From assembly GCA_021464245.1 (NCBI GenBank), contig JADCRB010000036.1:2671947-2735946 (forward strand): 64,000 nucleotides of DNA. The letters run 5' to 3'. The notes beneath the pieces are model-generated. The model worked only from the letters and a program-made list of their open reading frames with translations, made no database searches and was not told the DNA's origin. Origin of the DNA: Carallia brachiata. Its lineage: Eukaryota; Streptophyta; Magnoliopsida; Malpighiales; Rhizophoraceae. Each line of letters starts with the position of its first letter. The first letter of the stretch is position 1. The translations under genes were made by a program, and so were the position numbers. Below are positions 23,443-36,219 of this stretch, one piece after another.

Positions 23443-26400
23443 ATGGCCGGCGAAAGTTTGTTCCCAGCGGCAGCCGTGACCGGAAGCGGGCGGCCAGTCC
23501 TCCTCCCAAACGAGGTTGAACGGCAGCTACTCGACGCCGTGGACCTGGAATCCGACGACAGAGAGAGCCACCCAGACGATTTCTTCTCAGCTTTGAAATC
23601 GGGTCTCCTTATTCTCACCACCCACCGCCTCCTCTGGCTCCCTTCCAATCCACCGCCGAAACCCAATAACAGTAGCGATGTGAACGCAATCGGCATCCCT
23701 CTGGGCGCCATAAACCACATCTTCGCCGCAAAGAAGTCGGTCATCAAGACCATGTTCCACTCCCCCCGCATCCGATTCCAGGTCTCGCCGCCGCAGTCCT
23801 CCTCCCGGAGGAGGAGCGTGGTGGTCACGGCGGTGATTAGAGGGAAAGGGGATTGGGATGGGTTTTTGGCCAAGTTTTGGGAAACCTGGAGGGCCAGGGC
23901 TTGGGAAGAGCCTGATGCTCAGGCTGCTGCTTCTCTCTCTTCATCAATGGCTTCTATTTCCGGTGCTTCCAACTCCGGGGGACGGTATTCGAGTGATGGG
24001 TCGATCAGGATGGTGGGGGTGTCTGGGATTCTTAGGAAGGAGCAGGAGATTTGGGAGAGCACGGACAAGAGCTTGCAGGAGGCTTTCCAAGACTTGAATG
24101 CCCTCATGGTAATTTCTTTCCTTTTCCGCCCGGCTTCATTTTTCCTTTTTCGTTCAGTTTATTTGTAGCTGTAGGCTATATAGCTCACTCAATTGAATAG
24201 AGGGGGAAAAGTAAGAAGGAAAGTGAATGAATTTGTGGGAAAGTTTTGTTCTTCTAGACATGGAGAAATGGACATTTTGAATTTGAACTATATTTATATA
24301 TAAGCATATGGTTGCTAATTTTCTAGAAGTATTCATGGCTGAAAGTACTAATGCGTTGGATATTTAAGCACATGGAAGTAAAATCAAAAGATTGCAGCCC
24401 CAACTAAGATTAGCCTTCTCATCTAGTTTAGATCCTTCTCCTAAAAATTGTCATGCCATTATGCTTTTTTTTTTTCGTACTTCCTTGGCCGCTGGAATGA
24501 CCTTGATACCTGCTTATCATTGTTTTAGTGGAAAAGAAAGTTTGAGGTTTTTTGGGTTTATGGTTCAGTAACTTACATAATGGGAGGTTTTTTTGGTGCT
24601 TTCCCGCCATTTCATTGCGGATTTTTAAATTTTCAGAATCATTTCTTCAAAGTCTGCTTCATGTTCAGTCTGGTAATAGGAACTTCTGAAATGTGCACAG
24701 GATATTTAAAGTTATCCAAGTTAATGATAATGTTTGACTAGATTCATTGTCATGAGAATTTCCAGTTTGACATTGAACATGATTGCACCATTTGGGCACT
24801 GACCTGTATTTACATTTATATCTTAGGTTCTTATTGCTTTATCTCTCTGGTTTTTCTTTGTGCTTTGTGATCTATATGTGTTCTGAATTTTCAGGGTAAA
24901 GCTAAGGAGATGATGATGTTGGCAGAGAAAATGAGGCAAAAGCTTTTGTCTGTCTCAAATTCTCATACGCAGTTAATGATGAAGAAATGGGTTCCAAAGA
25001 AGAGATGCAAGACTGGTTATTGAGCGTTGGTATCATATCTCCAGTAACTAAAGAGTCAGCAGGTGCATTGTATCACCAACAACTCTCCCGTCAGGTCCTT
25101 TTTTTTTTTTTTTTTCATATTTATATGTTTTGCATCTTTTATCAGTAACCTCCCAGTAACTCTGCCCCCACGTGGCTTTCATGATAAGGCTGGAAGAGAG
25201 AGAAGGGGGGGGGGGGAGGGTAGAGGAGGGAACTGTATTTATATCTTCATTCTTTATATGGTATGGAACTTGCTGTAGCTATATCTCCAATTTTCACACG
25301 GTACGGAACTTGTAAGGTTGTACTCGTAAGGAAAGGATTCACAATATTGGTAGATTTGTGCATTGTCAAGGAACTTATAATTGTTTTCGCGTGTGTTCCT
25401 ATCTTTATTTTTTAACCACTCCTCGCTAATGGCAGCATTGCAACAACAAATTGGTCATGTTCTAAATTCTATCATCATTTTTGTAACTCATAATATGCTT
25501 CTAGCAACTGTCAATGCTCATGGTATTCTGTAGCGTGTCCTGGTGGCTAACTGGCTTGGCATGTTCCTTATTTTTCTTTGTCCAGATCCATTGTAAATTT
25601 TCACATTGGGAACATGTAAAATGGATTGAAAATTCGTGTTGATTTCCATTTTAGCAAATACAATTTTTATTTTTCTCTTATTATCATTATTATTTTTTTT
25701 CATTAGTTGGCAGATTTTGTTAGAGTTCCACTGGAGAGAGCTGGAGGAATGATCAATCTTATAGATGTCTATTGTCTCTTCAATCGTGCTCGTGGCACAG
25801 GTTTGTTGGATATCATGAAATTTCCTTGAATTTCTTTGAAGCCTTTTGTAGTGGTGGAAGACACTAATTTTATGTCATCGATCTTTCACCCAGCATTGAT
25901 CTCGCCTGAGGATTTGCTCCAAGCATGTTCTCTTTGGGAGAAGTTTAATGTGTATGTATGATCCTATGCAGGTTTATGACTTCCTGTTTTGATATTCATA
26001 GCGTAGGGACTGAACAATGTGATCAATTTATTTTACTTTGACAGATCAGTTACACTTCGGAAGTTTGATAGTGGAGTCATGATCATCCAGAATAAGTCCC
26101 ACAGTGATGGAGAGGTAATCTCTTATCTTCCATTGAGTCGTCGACTAAATCTTATTACAATTATTTTTCATAAGATGAAAAGTAAATTATATTTATGGTT
26201 GATTTCTTCAGTTTTGGCATTGTTTTATCTGAGTGCAAATATTGAAATGGGATGGAGGCTTCTGTTTGCACATGCTTTTATCCTGTGAGAGTTTTTGGTA
26301 TTTATGTTGCTTGTTAGTTTTTCAAGTAAGAAAATTTTGAAAGTGAATCTATTGGAAAGATGATTGAGAATTTGTGATAACGATGTCATAAGATGTCATA

Positions 26401-28420
26401 ACGATGTCATTTGGCCAAATTTCAGACAAAAATGGGGTGTACCTAGTGCACAAGGCGCTGTGAGGTCTGAAAAATGGTCAAATGTACACAACCTTACCAT
26501 TTTCTCTTCACAAAGAGGTTGTTTCTACTACTTAAACCAGTGAAGGTCACGATGGAATAACTTTTGCCATTACACCAAGGCTGCCCATTTCAAATGACTT
26601 TAAAAAAAAAAAAAAAAACCTAGCAACAACTGTGCAGAATGCAAATATTAGTTTATGAATCAAGCCCTACCCCTAGCCCACAAAGGAATGCTCCTTGTAA
26701 CTAGAATCTATGACAGCATAAGGCAAAATCCCAATAAGTATACTTCACAGGAAAGTATGTCCAACTAGTTGTGAAGGTTAATACTAATTTTTGTGAATCT
26801 GCTCAAATGTATAACCTTGAAGTCAGGTTATAAACTTTATGTGGGAGGAGCCTCTCGAGAGCAATACACGACACTCAGATGATAACATTACTTATCCATG
26901 AATGATATCTCTGTTGCACGGGATGGATGATGTTTGTGACTGCCTTTTTTCAAATTTAATCAAGTTACTTTTGTCTCAACACCATAGGGGGGTCGCTATT
27001 TAGCTTGAAAAGCAATAAAAAGTTTGTCTAGATTCCCGTGCACAGCATTTTTGTACAGGCAATGGTATTGGCATTCTTCAGATTTTGCCATATGGAGATC
27101 AGGTGTACTGTCAGGGCAGAAATTAATTTTATTTTTACCTCTTGCGCTGTTGGTCTTTGCATTATAAAAATGTGTGCTGCTTAAACATTTTATGGTTATG
27201 TGTGGAATTTTTTTTCTTAGCATGTGCTGAAAATTCTTCTTCAGACGTATTTGAAAGTACAAATTAAGTCATTGCCACTTAATTTAGGTTTTTACACGAA
27301 TCAAAACCCTTGTCACAAAACCCGATGCCCTCCAAGCTGGGATAACTGCTAGTGATGCTGCAATGGCATTGGGTATTGCTCCAGCCATGGCCAAGGAGCA
27401 TCTCCTGAATGCTGAGAGTAGAGGTACACTTTTACACAGCATTGTCTTTAAAGTACAGATTACCAATGGAATTTAATATGCTCATGCTCTTCAACTTTTT
27501 TAACAGGTTTGTTATGCAGGGATATTAGTCCTGATGGATTTCGCTTCTATGCTAACCTCTTTCCGGATTTTGATTCACACAATATGTACTTGTAAGTGAA
27601 ACATTCATTAGAAATTGATTTTTACTCTTTTGCCTACATATTTTTTTCCTTGATTAATGATGGGAAGGATAAGGTAGCTGGAACAGTAGAAAAATTAGTA
27701 ATAACAGGGAATTGTTCTGTCTAATAAGACTGTTTTCATCTTTTTTTTGTTTTATTATTTTTTTACTTGCCCTTAGGAATTTCAGATGAGAAAGGAACAG
27801 ATTTGATGTTGACAGTGCATTTCTGAATAACTTAATGACGTTTGTGCTTAAATATGGATGATACTTTAAATCACGTATTTTATCCTTGAGTAGGCAGAAA
27901 ATGTCTGATTATTGGCCTGACCTTGATGGTTACAGCTGTTGGTTTGCAATGCAAAGATTTACTCATGAAAGTCCATTTAGACTTTAAGTTAGTTTGCCTT
28001 TTCCTCGGGGGTTTTCTAGTGGCATTTGTAGTTGTAAGGTGTCTCTCTTTGGGGCTTGCCAAATTAGTTAATCTACTGGATTTTTTTTTTTAATTTTTTT
28101 ATTTTCACTTTCTTTATGTAGCACAAATGAGCCATCCTGTCAGCATGGGAATTATGAGTAGATTGCTTAATCTTGGGTTCTTTTTGCAGTATATCCTCAT
28201 TGTTTTAGAGCATTCTTACTCTTACTTCCTCTCTTTCCTGTTCTTTTTAGCAATTAGTATATAGGCTGTCAGACATTGATAATTCTCTGATTACAGTTGT
28301 AACCCCACTTGTATATCTTTTTTTTTCTGTCTCTAGGAGTATTCTGATTACCGTATAAATGACAGGGTGAGAGATTATTCTACTTATTCAGTGTGGGCGA
28401 AAGCTGCATCAGCCTCATAG
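23443..28420 (+). CDS. VPS36: VPS36, ESCRT-II subunit (eight exons, one-base lesion in exon 2)
   Basis: ESCRT-II component that sorts ubiquitinated membrane proteins into multivesicular bodies. Exons: 23443-24108, 24895-25094, 25707-25800, 25894-25951, 26045-26114, 27288-27423, 27507-27591 and 28366-28420. The first exon encodes the GLUE/PH-like lipid- and ubiquitin-binding domain ([15 protein letters not shown]). Later exons encode the winged-helix part, including [35 protein letters not shown] and [14 protein letters not shown]. The terminal splice uses GACAG as acceptor and gives a [13 protein letters not shown] tail. All exons join in phase except exon 2. That exon is 200 nt where neighbours require a multiple of three, and its frame meets TGA at 25021-25023. 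A missing base near 24961-24975 would explain this. It is either a consensus error or a loss-of-function allele. Without the lesion the product would be about 454 aa, normal for the family. Confidence 0.85.
26436..26593 (-). mobile_element. Au-type SINE in VPS36 intron 5
   Basis: On the minus strand the element starts GGGCAGCCTTGGTGTAATGG, a tRNA-like A box, followed by a GGTTTAAGT B box about 50 bp on. It then has the GTACATTTGACC and GCGCCTTGTGCACTAGG words that I recall from the Au SINE family, and ends in a short T tract. An A17 run just upstream on plus (26602-26618) is separate. Position in an intron and antisense to the gene suggest a benign insertion. Confidence 0.7.
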
Positions 28421-29886
28421 AGGCATTTTTCTTCTTCTTCAAAAAGGTTTGAGATGCTTCTGCCCCCCTTAGTTCTTCCTGTTCCCCTTAGTTCTTCCTG
28501 TTCTTTGACCCTTTGAAGATATGAAATGCCACGCTCACCTGATGCAATAATCCTGGGATATTGTTTCCATAACTAGCTTCTTTTTTGTCACGTTCTTTGG
28601 GTTGGCAGGACTGCGTGATTTCAAGATTCCATAACCGTGCACCAGCAGATTCAATCTATGCCTGTCCTCACTAACAAAGAATTTTTGTGCATAAATTGCA
28701 TTACTTGCTCTATGCAGCTTGTAAACATGGATTTTACAACCATGCGAGCAAAATAGGCAGAGGATGAGGGGCTCAGCCCGAGTTTTCTACTAGATGTATT
28801 TTATTTTGTAGCATAGGCCAAGCCATTGATATATTTGCTACATGAGAAATTTCTCAAATTTGACGAAGAAGATTGCTATAAAAATATAAAAAAAACAATC
28901 ACTTTCTTGTAAATTATGAAAAATATAGCAGCACTTTTTGTTTAATGTCAAAAAGTTTTGCGTGCATACATATATATATATGTGTGTGCGTGCATATATG
29001 TATATATATAATTTACCCTCCCGAAGTCTATTGCAAAACTCAGCATTTTATTCACCATAAGTTCCTTTAGGCAGTTGATTCGCTCAGGGTTCTCATGACA
29101 TAATATCACACGGAATATGAATCGGGCATCATGTCAACAAGATCTCAGCATGCAAGAATTGCATACATCCACACTGGAGTTAATCATGTTAATTACCAAA
29201 GGAAAGTACATCATGTCAAAAGAGGCCCCTCATGGACCAATTCTATGGCAAGTTTTTCATGTATCAATTCTAAACTTCAACCCATCCTGCTATATCAACT
29301 CCAGAATCATCATTCTACATGCGGCTGTCCCAAATGCAACTGCTAAAGCTTAACAACTTGAGATACCATATACAGAAACTAGTTTCGAAGACAGTCTTAA
29401 TCCCATTTTCACTTATCCGAGCAATAACTAAAGCAGTGAAATTGTCACACAATAATCTCATATTGTGCAACACATGGTCATTAGAAACCACTGGACCTGA
29501 AAGGGCATATGGTTTGTGACATACAGGGCGGAAAAGGATAGAAAGTACAAACTGTACTCAAAAGACGGGGATGCCTGCAAGGCAGGTTGAAAGAGGCTTA
29601 CTCTATAATCAATCTAAACTGATCGCTACACGGTTTCAGATGAATCTTAACAGAATCAAAAAACAGAACTTATGAACTTTACCATTAAAGTTTGAAACAC
29701 AACTTTTCACACAGAGAACAATTAAAAAACCTCTTGATCGCCAGAAGCAGCACAAGGCTGCCTACCAAGCGTCGAAGACAGTTCTTGTTTAGCTTTCTAA
29801 CCTAAGACAGCACAAGCGGTACTTTGGGGTGGTGGCACAGAGAAATGGATTTTATCTACAAAACTTGCCACAAAGAGAAGTATGTC
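28421..29886. other. Convergent intergenic region, 3' UTRs
   Basis: Holds the likely 3' UTR of VPS36 (to about 28800), a TA/TG microsatellite at about 28966-29010, and sequence downstream of the bZIP gene. A duplicated TTAGTTCTTCCTGTTC word occurs at about 28469 and 28488. No gene seen. Confidence 0.5.
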
Positions 29887-32800
29887 TCAGAATGTAGCTG
29901 ATGATGTTCTCCGAAGCTGATACTTAGGTTCAGGCGGCGGCACACTAGGCAACATCTTTTCTAGCTTCTGCAAAATAAGGACAACTTGATATAAGAAAAG
30001 ATGCCACACCCAAAGAGGCCAAAAAAAAAAACAAAAACAACAAAAAAAAAACAAAAACAACCAAAACACTAAAGCATGCACAATTGCACACCAACATGAA
30101 AAATAGAACAGGAATGATTTTTGCCACTGCTTTAAGTAAAAAAAGGAAATGAAAAATATTTAGCAGAATAACTAGAAGAAAGTTAGGAGTACATAGAACA
30201 GGATGCAGAATAAAAAAAACACGCACCCATCCCCCTTTTTTATTCTAAAACCTTCGCTAGAGTTGAACATTCAAAAAAAAAAAAAAAATCCATGACCCAT
30301 TACTTCTCAGCATATGATGCAAACAGTATATTATCAGTTTCAGGACACTAACCAATTATATTATATGGCTATCAAATCAAGATACTTAATCAGAAGAAGA
30401 TTCCTTCTGATTCTAAATGTAAAAACTTATTTATGGAAGAAAGGACCCCCTTCTACATTCTTCAGTCAACTACCTAAAAAACCAAAGAGTTCTGGAAAAA
30501 GGACAGAATATCCTTGGCTTGGTTCATGGCAAAAGGAAAGGAAAGGACAGGATATGGTAGATTCTATGTTCGGAATTTCGGAATAAGGTTTCACCAAGAT
30601 TCTGTCCTTCAGTGTAAAACTGCCCTTCATATTGTTGACATGTCATGATTAGGATAATAATTGGTAAGTATGACACACTAACTGGGGTCTGCTGTGCAAA
30701 TCTTTACTTGCCATTCCGCTCTATTATGCACTCAAGCTGAAAATGAACACTCCGATTTCTATGCTTAAAGACTGTCCTATAAGTACTCAAAATGTGACAT
30801 GCAAAGTCAAGAGTACACATTCCCGTGGCATGCATGTGTGATGCATCACTAACAAATGTTGCATGACTTGCAGCTTTTGTTAAGATAAATGGATGAAAAT
30901 ACATCCATTGACCTGAAAATATAGAAGCGCAACCAAAATTAAAGGAAAAGAAAATCTCTTCTGTTCCTCTCACGCCAATAAGAGGTCCTATATTCTTTTA
31001 TTCAGCTATCCAAATCTTTCCAATTAATGGGAATCATATTAAGTTTTGCCAATGACCCTTGATATCATAAATTCATTAAACCTAGTGCTAAGCGCTTGTA
31101 ACCCAAGTAAACACAGATATCAATTACAGTAAAGAATTAAGAAACTACAATCGCATTCCCATTAAGATCAAAGCTGTGTCCTCTAAACCCAAAATTAAGG
31201 GTTCTAACCAATTATCTGCAAGACCAGAAAGTTACTTTCCCTGCCCTCCAAAAGCTCGTGTTTTGCACCCTCCACAATAACCAAAATATAGGAGGACGGT
31301 ATAATAGAACAAGCACCAATCGCCTTTTTTTTTTTTTTTTTCCCTCTGTATGGCCCTTTAAGACCACAATTCATCCTGAACCAACTTCTTGTTGCCCAAT
31401 CAGAATGGCATATTTGAAGAGTCAATCCTTGCGACTTCCATTTGAAACAAAAGATATTGTTAATATCACAAAAGCCTGAATTGCCAATATGTTTATCATG
31501 CGGATTTTACCGAATTACAACAAAGCGCACGACGCAAGTACCACCATCATATACTAACACACAAAGAGCTGGAAAGAGTCTTTCCTCCACAAATTGTCTA
31601 ACTAAAATACAAAGAGAGAACAGGTAAGAGCACTTGAAATGCTTTCTGGAAAGAAAGAAGCTGGCAAGAGTCTTGCCTCCCAAAAATAATTTTGTGATAG
31701 ATAGCCTAAGAAGTAGGGATACTTAATATTAGCTGGATATGCATATAGTCAGAATGGACAGATCATCTCTACGTCGTCACAATTTCATAAATCGAGGGAG
31801 CCTTCTTAGTTCTACCTAACATTTTTCCTGATCACAAAATAGGAAAGGAAAATAATAGTGATATTGGACAAGAAAAATATCATAGTAAAAATAATCTAGT
31901 TACCATCTTCTCACACTATGATCATGCCTATCAATGGTTAACTTCTAATGCTGTGCCTTGAAATAGGAGCTGTACTATCGAACCTTAAAATCTCTAACGC
32001 GGGCAATATTACCTTTTTTTGCTAGTTTGATCTATGATAACTTAGTACTTGAGCACTTCCACAATATTTTATGCTTCATCATTGGCGTAAAAAAAATAAA
32101 AGAGAACGATACTGCGAAATCTATATAGATTTTGGCCTATTTGTGGCTTCATGCAAGCATAGCACGTGTGTGTTTGTGTGTGTGTGAGAATATATATTCC
32201 TACCTTATGTGGATTTCAAAACAACCATTAAAAACAATTCTCAACTTGTCCTTATTTGATGATCTTTGCATCTGAAGCAAACTACCAGTTTATCATTCAA
32301 AGCCTCCTCATTACCATCTTGATGGTTTGAGTATCCATTTTTCCAACAACTTATTGCTGTCTTAAAATTCTTCCAGTATTATGGCCATGGCCAAAGATTT
32401 TACCATAAAGGTGGGTTCTGTAGACCCATTTGGGGGGGGGGGGGGAATACAAGGTTGACACCAGTGGGTTGACCGCAGGTCAAAGTCTGAAATCCTGGTC
32501 AATGCTATATTATAAACAACCATCACTGGAAAGCAGAAAATCATAATCTAAATTTTTATCCCTATGGCAACCGATACACAGCATAAACTAATCAAAATTT
32601 CCTCTTTATATAGAATGTAGCCAAATTTTTTTATTTCAATGATATCCATACACAGCATGAGCTAATCAAATGTCCTGCATATCTAAATGAGCCCAAATTT
32701 TTTCTCTCTGTGGTGATCATACACAGCACTAGCTAATCAAAATTTTCTGTTTATTTAAGTGTAGCTTTTTTTTTTTTTTTCCAATCCTTTTGGTAACCAT

Positions 32801-34829
32801 ACACAGCATGAGTCAATCAAAATTTCCTGTTTATCTAAACAACAACAACAACAACAGAGCCATAATCCCAAATTTAATTGGAGTTGGCTACATGAATTTT
32901 TTCTCGTCATTTGAACTAAGTTTGGGGGTGAGATTTAATTGCTCTAAATCCTTTTTGGCCGACAGTTCTCATTTCAACAAAGGTCTTCCTCTCCCTCTCC
33001 TCCTGCCATCCACTTAGATTTGGTCGCCCTTTGATTATCTAAATGTGGCCAAATTACTATCATAAATTGCCGCCAATTCTCTTTGGTCTGACCAGACAAT
33101 TGCAAAAGCTCAGGAAAATAAGGATTAAACTGTAATGTATGCATTATTTAGGGGTTTTTGACAATTATCCCTTCATAAACAAACACACAGGAACAGCCAC
33201 TGGCATTCGATTGTTTCTGGTTGACAGAAGTTAAAGGTTAAAAAAAATAAAAAGAAAAAAGGCAAAAAAATGAGGTTTTCTCTTACCATGCTCATGAACA
33301 TGAAGGACAAACCTAAAAGAATTCAGGTTCCATTAGTTTCAAGGAAAATAGCTAGCATTTTCCAAAAAATATAAATAGTTTGAAAATTTTTTATTGTTTG
33401 ATCTAGGATACAAATTGTTTTTTTTTTTTTTTTTTTTCTTTAGTAGCGGTTGATGACCAACTGACAATGTTGTTGGAATGTTGGTTGTCTCCAATCATAC
33501 ACAGAATTGAAATTGCCTCCACAAGAATAGATACGATTAGACTAATTTAAATGATATATTGCTCAATGGTAGTTGTGAATTGTTCCCAAGAGAAACACAC
33601 CATAACTATGTATCAACTAAATAGATATCTGCCACTATCAATTTTCTGGTTCAATCAAATATTCTGCCTTGATTATGACAACATGCTAGCTCACTGTCTC
33701 CAGGCAGAAAGGAAAAACAACACGAATGAAAAGCAAAATAATCTTGGCCAGAATCAGGTTTGGCAACGGGAAAATGCGCAATCAATGCCACTGAAAGAGG
33801 GAAAAACCAGAGAAAGAGATAAAAGAAATCCAAAAGAGCAGACTCACCTTCCGTTTCCTCAGTCTTTCATTTTCCTCTTCCAGCCGCGAGACTTTGTTTT
33901 CTAGCTCATTTGTGTAGGCCTGCTTACAGCAGAATTTCAGGTCATGAAGAACTGAAGTTAGGGGAAATTGTGCCAAAAGGAAAAAAATATAAATATGAGA
34001 CTGAGTGAAAGTTGACCTGCTTACGGGCACGAGAACGAGCAGCGGATTCACGGTTCTTTATCATCCTCTTGTGCCTCCTCTCAACAGACTTTTCAACTAC
34101 ATCTTCTGGCATACCTCTTTTTCTTGCAGTTGCTTGTGTGTCTGATGGTGCTCCCACCAGCGTAGACGGTAAAGGAACCTGGCTTTCTAGGAAGGAAACA
34201 TCCATCATGTGAGGCGGCGGCGGTACAGGCGCTGGTGGTATAACCGGGCCTGGCATATAAACACCCATCATACTCTGTTGTTGATGCTGATACTGCAGAT
34301 GCGGGTATTGCATCCATTGACCGTGTTGTGAGAACTGCGAGGCTGCATTTGTATCGATCCCAACAATAGCACTGCTATCTTTCTTGTCCAAGGGTACCTC
34401 AGCCACAACTCCTGCTTTCGCCAGGAAATCCTCCAAGGTCATCTCTCCCAAAGTAGGCTGTCGTTCCTTAGACTTCTTTTCCTCAATATCTTTGCTTTGT
34501 TGAATGTCTCTCCAAACCTCATCAACTGTCTTCTTGCTCAGGGCACCGTTTAATGACAGGCTTCCCTGGCGCTGTAGAGATGTCTGATGGGCCAGTGGTG
34601 CGCCCTCAGGTTCAATACACATTGACTGGCTAGCCTCAGCTGTCCATACACTCTTGAGAAGTTCGTCAAGGTTCATGCTGCTCAAGGGCTTCCCCAGGTC
34701 ACCCAACTGATTCTGAACCTCATCCAGAGTGAGACTGTACATTGAGTTTTGTCGTGGCAAGGGATGAAGCTGAGACTGTTTGCCATTATTACTACCATCT
34801 CCCTGAGATCCCATTGTCTGCATCCCCAT
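29887..34829 (-). CDS. AREB3-like: ABA-response bZIP factor, AREB3/DPBF3-like (321 aa)
   Basis: Group A bZIP activator that binds ABRE sites (ACGTG core) and is activated by SnRK2 phosphorylation in ABA signalling. Three coding exons: 34017-34829, 33848-33919 and 29887-29967 (271 + 24 + 26 codons). Conserved blocks in order: C1 at 26-61 (RQNSMYSLTLDEV), C2 at 86-111 (RQGSLSLN then TVDEVWRDIQ), C3 at 123-142 (RQPTLGEMTLEDFLAKAG), a Pro-rich stretch at 196-208, basic region 250-271 (NRESAARSRARKQ), leucine zipper in exon 2 (ELENKVSRLEEENERLR), and C4 at the end (RRTSSATF). RxxS/T phosphosites are present in C1, C2 and C4. The short linker and PSVPPPEPK near the C terminus point to the AREB3/DPBF3 branch. 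The last intron is about 3.9 kb and full of repeats. A leader intron ends at an acceptor near 34850 and its donor lies near 35894; the transcript starts near 36030. Confidence 0.9.
32573..32835. repeat. Four-copy tandem repeat in the bZIP intron
   Basis: Four degenerate copies of a 71-80 bp unit built around ATACACAGCATGAGCTAATC start near 32573, 32647, 32718 and 32798. Each is followed by TTTCCTGTTTATCTAAA and a T-rich spacer. It is a minisatellite-like array that abuts the LINE fragment on its right. Confidence 0.7.
32838..33080 (-). mobile_element. 3' end of an RTE-type LINE (bZIP intron)
   Basis: Starts with (AAC)n on plus, then TTTAATTGGAGTTGGCTAC, and further in AAAGGTCTTCCTCTCCCTC and CATCCACTTAG. 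These words match, from memory, the common 3' tail of plant RTE non-LTR retrotransposons, which end in (GTT)n on their own strand. Only the tail is present, as expected of 5'-truncated LINE copies. A related SINE with the same tail is the alternative. Confidence 0.6.
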
Positions 34830-35983
34830 TCAACAAACTTCACCTAAAAATACTCATTTGAAATATCCAACTCAAAGTCCTCAAGCAACTCTGTTCGCCC
34901 CAACTTTGTATTACCACCACATGCAATCAAATCTCAAAAGCTAATTCCAACGACAGATCCTGCAATACCCAGCTAAATTTCAGAACTGAGCAACCTCTGC
35001 AAATCCTTCCCACTCTAAAAGATCTACATATGAACTGCCAAAAGGAGACTTATTATTTTATAGTAAATGCTCAAAATTATTGCAAAAGAAGCCTATCAAA
35101 AACCTCCCCATCAGTGAAACTCTAAAGACATAGGGAAGATATTCTCATCAATTCCACTCAAGGCAGAAGTAAAAGCTCACTGTCAAAACCCTAAACCAGT
35201 AACCTCAATTCAACTCATGTATAAAAACACATCTCAAATTCGCTAAACAAGGGAAACAAATAATAAAAAAAATCCAATTTGAATAACTAAACAGGACTAA
35301 TCTTCCCATTGAAATCAAAACCAATTCCAATGAGCTTTTCATCTCCAAGAAAGAATCAATTCTGAAGCAGTGAAACTGATCAGAATCAGCAGAACAAAAT
35401 AACAACAGACAGCAACAAAATTGCAATCTGTGACATGCAAATGGAAAAGGGCACAACCATAAAAAAAAAAAAAAGTAATAAAAAAATAAAAAAGAGCTTT
35501 TAAGAAACAAGTCTCAAAACCCACCAAGAACTCACATCAACTCACAGAAAACAGACTTCAAAAATCAATAAAAAGAAAAAGAAAAGATTGAAACTTTTGC
35601 ATGTAAAGGAAGAGACAATGCAAAAAAAAGAGAGAGAGATATTTTCAGATGGTAATCCAAATTAGCATCTATTAAAGAATTAAAAAAAAAAGAGAAATAA
35701 AATCAAGAAGCATGAGTTCCAAGAAGAGATCAAAGTCCCAGTAGTTAAAACTCCCAAATGCAAGTTAAAGATGCAAACTTTCTTGGAAATTAAAAGAAAA
35801 ACAATAAGAGGGTAACAAGAGAAATGAAATGAGCAGTGAGTGGGAGGCCTTGGAAATAACAATGAGATAACAAAGAGAACAAAAAGAGCACTTACTTTGA
35901 GTGATCTGATAGACACACCCCACAGACTCAAAGCGAGCAGCTTTGGGTTGGGTCTCTCCCAGTTCCCAGAAGAAAACGCTGTC

Positions 35984-36016
<33 letters not shown>
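35984..36016. repeat. GA microsatellite in the leader of the bZIP gene
   Basis: A GA dinucleotide run of about 33 bp. It falls in the presumed first untranslated exon of the AREB3-like gene (CT on the gene strand). A TTA/ATT triplet run follows at 36060-36083. Both are likely length-polymorphic. Confidence 0.8.
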
Positions 36017-36021
<5 letters not shown>

Positions 36022-36202
36022 ACACACAAAACAAAAACTAGAGGAAAGCTTAATATTCTTTTATTATTATTATTATTATTATTTTATAATTTAATTTTGA
36101 AACTAAAAATAATTCTAATTTTTAATTGGTCCTTCTTGATATCGTAGGGACGGCCACATGAGATGATCATGCGGATATGTTACCTGAATTCACTGTAACC
36201 TT

Positions 36203-36210
36203 CCACGTGG
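36203..36210. promoter_or_regulatory. Palindromic ABRE/G-box upstream of the bZIP gene
   Basis: CCACGTGG, the optimal binding core for group A bZIP factors, lies about 170 bp upstream of the inferred transcript start of the AREB3-like gene. It would allow self-regulation or ABA induction; that is inferred from position and motif only. Confidence 0.45.
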
Positions 36211-36219
36211 CTGTTTATT

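Noticed and set aside
23286..23873. 195-codon minus-strand frame
   Set aside because: Antisense to VPS36 exon 1 with no recognisable domain.
35205..36034. Minus-strand frames of 62-115 codons
   Set aside because: They lie in the leader intron and leader exon of the bZIP gene, and are driven by T-rich and CT-repeat sequence.
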